12,799 nucleotides of DNA from an uncultured Chloroflexota bacterium (GTDB lineage Bacteria > Chloroflexota > Dehalococcoidia > Lucifugimonadales > CAJWER01), in NCBI GenBank assembly GCA_913030785.1, contig CAJWER010000069.1, forward strand, positions 1-12,799. Reading direction: 5' to 3'. Position 1 is the stretch's first letter; every line of letters starts with the position of its first letter. The notes beneath the pieces are model-generated. The model had not been told where the DNA came from and did no database searches. It saw only the letters and a program-made list of their open reading frames with translations. The translations under genes were made by a program, and so were the position numbers. This document shows positions 1 through 7,006 of the stretch, piece after piece.

Positions 1-422
1 GCCCTGGCGAATGGGAACACCTAGGAAACTCGTCATCGAGGGGTGGCCGGGGGGAACCCGGAAGACTCCGGGTGCGATCCTAGGTCAGACAGGCGGAGAG
101 GTTTTTGGCTGTGTTGCAACCATCCCAGGAGACCACGCCCAACTGGCGGAGTCCCCATCCCTTCACGCTGTTCTTCGGTAATACCGCGTGTTACGAACTT
201 CAGGACGAGGCCAGACTCGTCGAATACCGCCAGAGCCCCGTACCGTGCCGACGTGAGCCGACAGGCGGCATCCACGACAGCCTGCAGGACAGTTGGCTGA
301 TCAAGACTGGCGCTGATCTCTCGACTCAACCCACTCAGGAGAGCGAGCCGCTCACGAAGGAGCACAACCTCACTCTTGAGGTCCAGTAACTCTTGGTCAG
401 CGTTATTTGGGCTATCTGGCAC
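1..422 (-). CDS. GAF-domain sensor protein, N-terminal part, frameshifted
   Basis: This is the beginning of a leftward gene whose 3' part lies outside the window. The product starts with a short coiled-coil stretch (DLKSEVVLLRERLALLSGLS), then a GAF domain (ISASLDQPTVLQAVVDAACR ... GLLGWLQHSQKPLRLSDLGSHPESSGFPP), the kind that precedes histidine kinase or regulator modules and binds small ligands or chromophores. In the frame read from the start, a stop appears at 33-35. In the next frame, bases 1-48 read GHPSMTSFLGVPIRQG, the expected GAF continuation, so one base is missing in the six-G run at 49-54. It is either a sequencing error or a true frameshift. I chose the GTG at 420-422 because an extended -10 element lies at 462-470, inside the longer reading that begins at 578. 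The nearest Shine-Dalgarno (GGGAG, 437-441) is 14 bases from this GTG, so the start is uncertain. Confidence 0.7.
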
Positions 423-461
423 GAGGACTAGACCATCTCCCTGGTCGCTAATGACGCCCGA

Positions 462-470
462 ATTATAGCA
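462..470 (-). promoter_or_regulatory. extended -10 promoter of the GAF gene
   Basis: On the minus strand the bases read TGCTATAAT, a perfect extended -10 (TGN plus TATAAT). No good -35 hexamer lies 16-18 bases upstream, which is tolerable for extended -10 promoters. Transcription would start near 455 and run left, leaving about 33 bases of leader before the GTG at 422. Confidence 0.45.
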
Positions 471-812
471 CGCAGCTAGACGACCTTCGTACCTGGATTC
501 ATCCTGAGCCGTCGTATTTGTTCCAGCACGCCCGACTGATCCTGTCAGTCTCCCTCTCTCCGCCGCCGCCAGGCCCACTTTGATGTCAGGCCGTGGACCA
601 CAAACGCCATCCTCACAAGTCCATCTGGACCTGTCCCGTCGTTGTACATCCTAGATAGGTAGCTTGAAATAGGAATAGCGTCACCTTCCACCGACTTGCC
701 GACGCCGGATGTATACTGGACCACCATCGGCGGCTGAGCTGCCTACGCACTGCGATATGAATATCTCCTCGACACATCGCTATAGCTACCATCGATACCC
801 TGGGACAGGGCC
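471..812. other. divergent intergenic spacer, no gene seen
   Basis: This stretch lies between the leftward GAF gene and the rightward membrane-protein gene. Short open frames exist on the minus strand, but none has a Shine-Dalgarno sequence or a recognisable protein character. A TATACT box at 712-717 could be the -10 of the rightward gene, but no -35 at proper spacing was found. I see no RNA gene or repeat here. Confidence 0.4.
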
Positions 813-824
813 GGGAGGCGTTCT

Positions 825-2213
825 TTGAGCCTCGCACAGTCCCGGTTAGTTCTGGCAGCGACTGCAGTGGTTGAGAGCGCCTGGCTCCATGTCGCACTTG
901 GGATGATGTTCCTTGTCGGCGGCGCCGACAGCCCGATAGGTTGGGGGGGCATCGTAGCGGGGCTTGGACTGACCGCGGCGGTCTCGAGGATCACCCTCAC
1001 CAACAACCTCACTCCAACACTCTCGCGGTCCAGCAGCTTGCTCCTCGGAGCGGCTATCGTTTACCTCGTCATCGGGAGCCAGGTCGGCGGTGATGCCTTT
1101 GACCTTGACCTCGCCTGGCCATGGCACGCTCTGGGGGCTACGAGTCAGGCCGGTAGGGAACTGTATCCCTTCAGAGCCTTCTGGGGAGGGCTTGTCGTTC
1201 TTGCTCTGTGGTGGCGAGGAGTGAATCTCGCGACCACCAAGAACTGGCCGGACACCCTCGTCACCTCCTTCAAGACCGGGATCGTCTTGCTCGCGATAGC
1301 GGGAATCTTCGAGGTACTGTTTTCAACGAACCTGGATGCGTTCCCCATGATGCTCTTGTTCACGACCGCTGCACTCGCGGGGCTGGGAGCCGCACATCTG
1401 CTCCCAAGCACAACAAAAGCCTTGAACCCCGGTGTGTGGTACGGGATAATCGCCCCGGTGATCGGTGTAGTGGTGATCGGGGGATTAGTGCTGGGCCTCT
1501 TTGCTGCTGCTGCATTCCACGTTTTGTTTAGTATCCTCTCCATCCCTCTTGTTTTTGCGGTGGAGCGGCTCATCCGCCCGGTGCTGCTACTACTGGCGTA
1601 CATCGCCGCGCAATTCTGGGGATGGCTATTTGGCCTGTGGGACACACCGGCCGGGTCCCAGCCTTTCGCAGGGGGAGGCGTTACGGGTGTCGTGGAGGGC
1701 GTTGCCGGGACGCAAGAGCAAGGCAATGCCCCCACCTATATCGGATTGCTGGCCTGGCTGATTGTTGCTGCCATCATTGGATACGTCGTCTACCGGGCTG
1801 TGACCGCGACGCGAAGGGCAACCACAGAGCGGTGGCCGATAGACGGAGGTGAGCGGGAATCAGTGAGCGAGGGCACAGACCCGGCATTAGATGCCTTGAA
1901 GCTGCTCCTTGGGTTGCTCCCAAGCAGGCTGCGCAGAGGTCCTGACCGGACCATCCCCCTCCCCGACGGTGAACCGGGAATAGTCGAGGCCCTCCGCATC
2001 TACTACGATATACTGATCTTGGCCGAAGCAAAGGGTGTAGCGCGCGCTCCCTATGAGACCCCCACGGAGTTCCAGTCCAAGCTGGAGCAGGTATTCGCGC
2101 CGAGGCTCGTGCAAATGGCCACATCAGCGTTCGTCCGCGCCTGCTACGGATACCGCGCCTCGTCGGAAGACCATCTGACGGAGTTACGTCTCCACATCCC
2201 GCCCAGAGCATGA
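825..2213 (+). CDS. polytopic membrane protein with C-terminal DUF4129
   Basis: The 462-residue product has about nine hydrophobic segments (roughly residues 18-33, 38-54, 70-86, 116-134, 150-167, 173-193, 205-226, 227-262 and 304-324). A cytosolic or extracytosolic tail carries a DUF4129-type domain at about 385-455, with the typical R-I-Y-Y-x2-L pattern, then Gly-Val-Ala-Arg and E-T-P-x-E-F. DUF4129 usually closes membrane proteins associated with transglutaminase-like or cell-envelope functions; the biochemical role is unknown. The start is TTG at 825, chosen because GGGAGG (813-818) lies six bases upstream and no better start is nearby. It ends 249 bases before the ubiquitin-like gene, and a separate promoter lies between them, so it probably belongs to another transcription unit, though read-through is possible. 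Confidence 0.8.
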   Translation: MSLAQSRLVLAATAVVESAWLHVALGMMFLVGGADSPIGWGGIVAGLGLTAAVSRITLTNNLTPTLSRSSSLLLGAAIVYLVIGSQVGGDAFDLDLAWPWHALGATSQAGRELYPFRAFWGGLVVLALWWRGVNLATTKNWPDTLVTSFKTGIVLLAIAGIFEVLFSTNLDAFPMMLLFTTAALAGLGAAHLLPSTTKALNPGVWYGIIAPVIGVVVIGGLVLGLFAAAAFHVLFSILSIPLVFAVERLIRPVLLLLAYIAAQFWGWLFGLWDTPAGSQPFAGGGVTGVVEGVAGTQEQGNAPTYIGLLAWLIVAAIIGYVVYRAVTATRRATTERWPIDGGERESVSEGTDPALDALKLLLGLLPSRLRRGPDRTIPLPDGEPGIVEALRIYYDILILAEAKGVARAPYETPTEFQSKLEQVFAPRLVQMATSAFVRACYGYRASSEDHLTELRLHIPPRA

Positions 2214-2362
2214 TCCCACCAGCGGGCTATTCCAATTTTCACCACATCAGGTGATTCTGGCTCAGCATATCCCACTTATGATGAGGTCAGCGTGGAAACC
2301 CGGCATACCCTCTTGCAGCGTCCGTTGCGCAACTATGTTGGCTGCCGTTGGGGTAGGCACAG

Positions 2363-2390
2363 TTGAGACCCGTCGGTGTAGTCCTATACA
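2363..2390 (+). promoter_or_regulatory. sigma70-like promoter of the ubiquitin-like locus
   Basis: TTGAGA at 2363-2368 and TATACA at 2385-2390 are separated by 16 bases, matching 5 of 6 and 4 of 6 consensus positions. The predicted transcription start near 2397 lies just after the ATG at 2391, which argues against that ATG as the start of the ubiquitin-like gene and leaves a leader of about 66 bases to the GTG at 2463. Confidence 0.5.
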
Positions 2391-2462
2391 ATGAAGGAAT
2401 TCGCCTCTGTCGCGACTACGGATGTCGTGCAGAAGCAATACGAAGCCAGGAGGGCAGTCAGA

Positions 2463-2759
2463 GTGAGCATGCTCAGGGTCCAACTCGTAGACATGGTGAA
2501 TGGCGAGCCTCTGACGACGCCGGACAAGCCCGCCGAGCTTGACGACTCGATAGCGGCTTCAGAGCTAGTCCAGCAGATTCTCGACTTCGTCGGCCAGCTC
2601 CCCGAGGGTCACCTCGTCGACCCCAAGGCCACCAAGATCGTAAACAAGTCGAGACGTGCTGAGCTTACCAGCCAGCAGACGCTAGCCGATGTCGGTACCG
2701 AAGACGGCGACACGCTGGCGCTGTACTACAGCACAGTTTTCGGTCGGCAGATGCCATGA
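2463..2759 (+). CDS. ubiquitin-like beta-grasp modifier protein
   Basis: This small acidic protein (98 residues from GTG 2463) has the strand-helix-strand pattern of the beta-grasp fold. A first hairpin runs MLRVQLVDMVNGEPLTT, a helix follows around ASELVQQILDFVGQL, and the last strand is DGDTLALYY. It is closest in feel to bacterial ubiquitin/YukD-like proteins. The C-terminal TLALYYSTVFG lines up without gaps with ubiquitin TLHLVLRLRGG, placing Gly94 at the Gly76 position, followed by Arg-Gln-Met-Pro. The start rests on AGGAGG at 2448-2453, nine bases before GTG 2463; the upstream in-frame ATG at 2391 lacks a ribosome site and precedes the predicted transcript start. Its stop overlaps the E2 start (ATGA at 2756-2759), implying translational coupling. 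The role as a protein modifier is inferred from fold and neighbours. Confidence 0.8.
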   Translation: MSMLRVQLVDMVNGEPLTTPDKPAELDDSIAASELVQQILDFVGQLPEGHLVDPKATKIVNKSRRAELTSQQTLADVGTEDGDTLALYYSTVFGRQMP

Positions 2760-3442
2760 AGTCGTTTCGAGACCAGCGGCTGGCCAACGACTACGATGAG
2801 CTCGTCTCGCTTCAGCAGAGGCTCCGCCAGGACGGCCGCACCAAGCTAGACGTTCAACCCGTTGGCAGTAGGCCGTACCAGTCCTACAACCTGTTCTTCC
2901 ACTGCGGTGGCTTCGTCGACGAGTTCGGGAGCATCCGGCAACGCCATCAGATATTCCTGGAGTTCCCAAAGGTCTATCCCATGGAGGCCCCGCCCACTTT
3001 CAAGAGGGTGTCTCCGCTATTCCACCCGAACATCTACCCGCATGGGGTCTTTTGTCTTGGTTTCGAAGGGGATCGCCAGTGGAGCCCAACTGTCTCTCTG
3101 GAGAGCTTGATACTGCACGTTAGCCGGCTCATCAGATTCGATCCGGAGTGGGTAAACCTGGACCCGCCGGCCAACCGGACCAGCGAGTTCTGGAATGCTT
3201 TTTTGGCCAAGACCACGCCACCGGCCGATGCTGAGCCGTTCGTCGTGGGGAGCCAGGAGATCGAACTACCAACCCGTGCGCCGGAACCGACGCCCCAGCC
3301 TGCCCCTGTAGCTACTACAAGAAGGGCAATCCGAGTTGGTCCAGGACCTCGAAGGTCCGGGCAAGGACCCCGACCTGTGAATCTGCCCAACCAAAATCGA
3401 CCATCGGGACCCATCCGAGTCAAGCGAGTCGACGGACAGTAG
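2756..3442 (+). CDS. E2-like ubiquitin-conjugating enzyme (UBC fold), active-site Cys present
   Basis: The 228-residue protein should accept the modifier from the E1 as a thioester and pass it on. The UBC core covers about residues 8-160. It shows the F-P-x2-Y-P-x2-A-P-P strand and loop (70-80), the signature F-H-P-N-I (89-93), and the catalytic Cys100 in H-G-V-F-C-L-G, followed by W109-S-P and the C-terminal helices. The distance from HPN to Cys is as in canonical E2s. Residues from about 165 on form a Pro/Arg-rich, probably disordered tail (TRRAIRVGPGPRRSGQGPRP) that could bind nucleic acid, membrane or partners. The ATG overlaps the upstream stop by four bases, so both proteins should be made together. 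I am confident of the family; the substrate is unknown. Confidence 0.9.
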   Translation: MKSFRDQRLANDYDELVSLQQRLRQDGRTKLDVQPVGSRPYQSYNLFFHCGGFVDEFGSIRQRHQIFLEFPKVYPMEAPPTFKRVSPLFHPNIYPHGVFCLGFEGDRQWSPTVSLESLILHVSRLIRFDPEWVNLDPPANRTSEFWNAFLAKTTPPADAEPFVVGSQEIELPTRAPEPTPQPAPVATTRRAIRVGPGPRRSGQGPRPVNLPNQNRPSGPIRVKRVDGQ

Positions 3443-3473
3443 GAGCCAAACGTCTGAGGATGGAGCATAGCTA

Positions 3474-4067
3474 GTGGTCGTAAGAGAGTCGCGCAAACCC
3501 ATACAGTTCAAGCTTCCGCTCGCCAATAGCGAGTTCGGACCCATCATCGCTGACGGCCCAATCGCCTCGGATCAGCCTCTGGTGTTCATGGCTGCCTCGG
3601 TCTACAACATGATCAAGGAGCAGTCCAGGGAATCTGATCCCCGCGAGGTTGGAGGCGCCCTCCTGGGCCAGTACTGCGAGGACGAAGGCACGCGCTTCAT
3701 CATCATACCGACAGCCATCAGCTGTGTCGTCGGCGCGGCCACCCCGGTCAGCATCGATTTCCCGCCTGAATTCTGGCAGCAGGTCGAAGAGGAGCATGCC
3801 GAGAAGTATCCCGGGTTGCTACGACTGGGGCCCTACCACTCGCATCCAGGCTACGGGGTACACCCCTCGAGCACAGATCAGGCCACCATATTGCAGGCCT
3901 TCTCACGTCCCCACCACATCAGCGTCATATACGATCCGCGAGAGGACAGGGTCGGGTACACCTGCTGGAAAGACGGCGACCTGATGCCGCCGAGCAGCTG
4001 CTTTATCTACGAGCACGATAGTCCCGAAGCCCTCGTCCAAGAACTCATGGACGCACGACCAGACTAG
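3474..4067 (+). CDS. JAMM/JAB-family metallopeptidase (deubiquitinase-like)
   Basis: The 197-residue protein carries a full JAMM zinc site: Glu58 in R-E-V-G-G-A-L-L-G, then His122-Ser-His124, Ser132 and Asp135 in the H-x-H-x7-S-x2-D pattern (HSHPGYGVHPSSTD). Enzymes of this family hydrolyse isopeptide bonds or trim C-terminal tails from ubiquitin-like proteins. Here it could both mature the 98-residue modifier and remove it from targets. The start is GTG 3474 with GGAG (3462-3465) eight bases upstream; the ATG at 3460 leads to a stop after four codons. It follows the E2 gene after 31 bases, within the same transcription unit. The fourth gene of the locus contains a degenerate version of this domain. 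Confidence 0.92.
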   Translation: MVVRESRKPIQFKLPLANSEFGPIIADGPIASDQPLVFMAASVYNMIKEQSRESDPREVGGALLGQYCEDEGTRFIIIPTAISCVVGAATPVSIDFPPEFWQQVEEEHAEKYPGLLRLGPYHSHPGYGVHPSSTDQATILQAFSRPHHISVIYDPREDRVGYTCWKDGDLMPPSSCFIYEHDSPEALVQELMDARPD

Positions 4068-4103
4068 CCCCCCTGGGCTCTTGGAGTCGGCCAGGTCACA
4101 CCC

Positions 4104-5486
4104 ATGACCAAAACCCGCACCGTCATAGTTCGTCAGCCGCGTGGAGGGGCCGTGTTGGAGTGGCGCCCTTCCTCCGAACGGGCCTCACTACGCGAGTTGG
4201 TGCAGATGCTCGAAGAGGATCCGGACTCCCCGGAAGTTGCCCCCATCGACCTGATCGAGCCGAACACAGCCAGATTACTCGATCTCGAATCCGAAGTCCG
4301 CGACCTCCAGGGTGAAGTCCTGGTGGCGAGGGGCGGATTCCTTCGCCACGCTCTGGATCAGTTGGAGGCACTCCGAGAACAGTCTCCCTCGCTCATAAGC
4401 TTCACGCGGGTGGCGGGCTCCCCGGTGATCGGGATCGAACTAAGAGTCCCGACCCTGCAGGCAACGCCCGGAAGGCCTGGTGTACGCATTCGCGGCCGCC
4501 ATAAGCTGCTAGTTGTACTGCCGAGCACCTTCCCAGAAGCGCCACCAAGACTGGTCTGGCTCACGCCCATATTCCACCCCGACATAGTCATGGATCACGA
4601 TGCGTGGCCCCGTGGATATGAGTGGAACAAGAGCTCCAACCTGCTACAGCTAGTGAGTGCCCTGATAGATTCGGTGGCAGGCTTGAACGTCTCTGTCAGA
4701 GGTCGGTTCAGCCTCTCGCGCCACAAGGCTCTCAACGATCAGGCAACGTCCTGGTTCCGCAAAAACGGCCAGCAGGTCGCGGACTACGGACGCTGGTCCC
4801 TCCACTCCGGCATGTGGCGACCCGAGCAGCAACCCCTGACCTCTTCGAACGAAAGCTGGATGCTTGAAGGAGTCACGCACGGCGGCGACCCGTTGGTGTT
4901 CCTCTCGGGCCGGTTCCACAGGGGGCTGGAGCGCTTCGCAAAATACGGTCCTGGATGGCTATTGGGCACCCGCTGCCACCAGGGCAAGCACCCCTGGTAC
5001 TACATTGATCGCGCAGTTCCTTGGCGCCCGGAATCATCTGCCCCACCGGACACCATTGGTCTGCTGAGACACATCGGCGCCGATCCGGAGCCCATCTGGT
5101 CCTCGCCCGAGACGCCAATCATCGCAACCTACGAAAACGACGGCATCTCACTTCGCACAGGTATCGACGGGACAGGAATAGCGGGATACTTCCTCGAAAA
5201 CGACATGCCACTTTCCGGTGTCACCCCACCCCTTATCAGGGTGGGACCCGCGACGGAGCCGGAACCATCCGTAATTCCAGGCGTAGACGTCGATCCCGAG
5301 CCCGCACTAACCCCTGTCTCGCTGGTGGCGGCGGTTTGCCCGTTCTGTAGCGGCCCCTGCGGTACTGACAGGGCCTGGGGAGCGTGTCCCGAGTGCACTA
5401 CCGACACACATGTGGACTGCTATGAGGAGATAGGCGGGTGTCCCGAAACCTCGTGCTCTCTGAGCCCGCTGTATCTGGGCGACTGA
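4104..5486 (+). CDS. fusion of inactive E2-like domain, degenerate JAB domain and C4HC3 RING-like E3 domain
   Basis: The 460-residue protein has three recognisable parts. Residues 80-195 follow the UBC fold (L-P-S-T-F-P-E-A-P-P, then T-P-I-F-H-P-D-I at 154-161), but the position of the catalytic cysteine reads A-W-P-R-G-Y, so no thioester can form. Residues 264-370 match the neighbouring JAB segment by segment: LVFLSGRFHRGL against LVFMAASVYNMI, G-x-LLG, GLLR, and a final G-Y-F-L-E-N-D-M-P against G-Y-T-C-W-K-D-G-D-L-M-P. The metal-binding Glu and both His are gone. Residues 412-451 hold eight ligand candidates, Cys412, 415, 428, 431, His436, Cys439, 446 and 451, the C4HC3 order of RING/PHD-type cross-brace domains and of described prokaryotic RING proteins. 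Probable role: E3-like adaptor that binds E2 through the RING. The start ATG has only a weak AGGT site. Confidence 0.8.
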   Translation: MTKTRTVIVRQPRGGAVLEWRPSSERASLRELVQMLEEDPDSPEVAPIDLIEPNTARLLDLESEVRDLQGEVLVARGGFLRHALDQLEALREQSPSLISFTRVAGSPVIGIELRVPTLQATPGRPGVRIRGRHKLLVVLPSTFPEAPPRLVWLTPIFHPDIVMDHDAWPRGYEWNKSSNLLQLVSALIDSVAGLNVSVRGRFSLSRHKALNDQATSWFRKNGQQVADYGRWSLHSGMWRPEQQPLTSSNESWMLEGVTHGGDPLVFLSGRFHRGLERFAKYGPGWLLGTRCHQGKHPWYYIDRAVPWRPESSAPPDTIGLLRHIGADPEPIWSSPETPIIATYENDGISLRTGIDGTGIAGYFLENDMPLSGVTPPLIRVGPATEPEPSVIPGVDVDPEPALTPVSLVAAVCPFCSGPCGTDRAWGACPECTTDTHVDCYEEIGGCPETSCSLSPLYLGD

Positions 5487-5699
5487 CCCATCAATGCACT
5501 GAGCAAAAGAACGGCTCGCCTGGCGAGGTACCGCAGGATACGCCTTTTACATACATCCAGATAACTGTTCTACTGGGAAATGGAGAGCGATTCGACTGCA
5601 ACGACATACTGGGACTACAAGGGCTCACCACGAACGTGGGCTCAAACCCCCAAAGCAAATCTCATGTGCAAACCTTGCTTTTGAGACCGGAGGATACCG
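5487..5699. other. intergenic spacer with possible internal promoter
   Basis: This 213-base gap follows the fusion gene. TTTACA (5546-5551) and TCTACT (5569-5574) are 17 bases apart and could form a promoter serving the next gene, with transcription starting near 5581. An open frame crosses the gap, but it runs on into the next gene in the wrong frame and has no convincing ribosome site, so I do not call a gene. Confidence 0.3.
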
Positions 5700-6950
5700 A
5701 TGGAAGGACCGATGAGGGTTGTGGGCGAGGAGACAGCCAGGGCCGAATCCCTTGGCCGAGATCTGGCGGCTCAAGCGGGACTCACAGACCGGCTGCCTAA
5801 CATCGCCGGCAAGATCGCCCATCTCGAGGCGCTTCGTACCGACGTGATCACGGCTCGTGCAGAGCACCTGTACAAAGAGACACTGCGCCAGGTCGACGCG
5901 GACGTTGCTCAGCTCCTGTTCGACCTGAGGAACGCAGAGGTGCAGATAGAGAGCATCGAGGAGCGTCTTGGCCAGGGACAGTCCGAGCCGGTGGACATGA
6001 CCCTGCAACAGACCCTGGACATCGTGCAGCAGCTCCGACGTCTCTCCGAAAACGCACCCAACGACGATCGGCTTGCGATGGTCTCCACGAACATAGTCGA
6101 GGGGCTGGAGTCATTCGTGACCTCCGTCCTCTCCGAGGCACAGCCGTCCGAGGCCGGCAGGCCCACGGGCCCGGGGCCCAACCCAAGCGACCTGACTATG
6201 GTGCTTGAGGTGATAGGGACCATACAGATCGCACCTGGTCCGGACCGCACGTCCACATACAAGACCCTACGCCAGCAATTTATCGATGCCGCATGCAAAT
6301 CCGCCTGGGCGCGACTCGACCTGGTCCGCGACCCGCTGCTCGACCGCTCTACAAAGAAAGAGTACCTCCACGAGGCGCTGACGATATGGGGATTGCTTCC
6401 AGACCTGAGTGAAAACAGCGGGAGTCCACGACTGAGCCGCTTGCCCCAGGAGGCCCTCGAGACCGTCGAGCAGCTGATGCTTCGAGAGGTAATAGGCACG
6501 GCACAGGTAGGCGATCTCCGCGCCCTTTTAGATGCAGCCCTGCTGGCCCGAGGGCTTGTGGAAGACTACATTCCAATGGTACCGGCGATACCGGTCGAGG
6601 ACGCCCAGGTAGCCATGGGACAGAAGGCGCGCGACTCCCTCGTCAGAAGGGTACGGGCAGAGATTTTAAGATCGGGCTCATGGCAAGAGCTTGAGACCTG
6701 TCTCGCCGTGATCGCCGCCATACAGGCGATACCAGGAGCAGACAGCGACGTTCGAATCGGCAAGCTCTCCAGACAGGTGAGACTCGCCTCAATCCGGCTC
6801 CGATTCATGGGCGTATCCCGTGCGCTGAAACGGGCCGCCATCCTGATATTTGCGACCCTGGCCGCCATAATCGGGCTCTCGGCAGGGTACATCGGCCTCG
6901 CAGTGCTAATTCAGCGCCTATACGAATACAACCTACCCCTGGCGCCATAG
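5700..6950 (+). CDS. coiled-coil and helical-repeat protein with C-terminal membrane anchor
   Basis: I do not recognise a named family. The 416-residue product is almost entirely helical. Residues 36-92 look like a coiled coil with charged heptads. After it come about five similar blocks (101-140, 164-203, 222-260, 272-319 and 330-370) sharing an L-x2-V/A-I-x2-I/L ... P ... A pattern. The clearest pair is VLEVIGTIQIAPGPD and CLAVIAAIQAIPGAD. Residues 378-404 form one long or two short hydrophobic helices close to the C-terminus, with a 12-residue polar end, so the bulk is probably cytoplasmic and tail-anchored. The ATG is supported by GGAGG (5689-5693) six bases upstream. Its position between the RING fusion and the E1 suggests a scaffold or target-recruiting part of the conjugation system at the membrane. 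That role is inference. Confidence 0.7.
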   Translation: MEGPMRVVGEETARAESLGRDLAAQAGLTDRLPNIAGKIAHLEALRTDVITARAEHLYKETLRQVDADVAQLLFDLRNAEVQIESIEERLGQGQSEPVDMTLQQTLDIVQQLRRLSENAPNDDRLAMVSTNIVEGLESFVTSVLSEAQPSEAGRPTGPGPNPSDLTMVLEVIGTIQIAPGPDRTSTYKTLRQQFIDAACKSAWARLDLVRDPLLDRSTKKEYLHEALTIWGLLPDLSENSGSPRLSRLPQEALETVEQLMLREVIGTAQVGDLRALLDAALLARGLVEDYIPMVPAIPVEDAQVAMGQKARDSLVRRVRAEILRSGSWQELETCLAVIAAIQAIPGADSDVRIGKLSRQVRLASIRLRFMGVSRALKRAAILIFATLAAIIGLSAGYIGLAVLIQRLYEYNLPLAP

Positions 6951-6953
6951 ATG

Positions 6954-6987
6954 CACTCCCCGCGGGGCTAGGCTCCAATGGGGAGTG
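6954..6987 (+). terminator. hairpin after the helical-repeat gene, terminator-like
   Basis: CACTCCCC (6954-6961) and GGGGAGTG (6980-6987) form a perfect 8-bp stem starting four bases past the stop codon. No T-tract follows directly, so it may be an attenuator or mRNA-stabilising hairpin, not a full intrinsic terminator. Confidence 0.35.
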
Positions 6988-7006
6988 TCGGCAAGTGTTT
7001 AACACA

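Noticed and set aside
1145..1735. 196-residue open frame opposite the membrane protein
   Set aside because: It is antisense to hydrophobic coding sequence and its Ser/Thr/Pro-rich product is typical of a shadow frame.
2391..2462. Longer ubiquitin-like protein starting at ATG 2391
   Set aside because: It has no ribosome site and lies at or before the predicted transcription start. GTG 2463 has AGGAGG nine bases upstream, and the beta-grasp fold begins just after it.
5438..5800. Small gene across the gap after the RING fusion
   Set aside because: It starts inside the fusion gene and ends about 100 bases inside the next gene in another frame. There is no ribosome site or recognisable motif, although the middle part is mildly protein-like.
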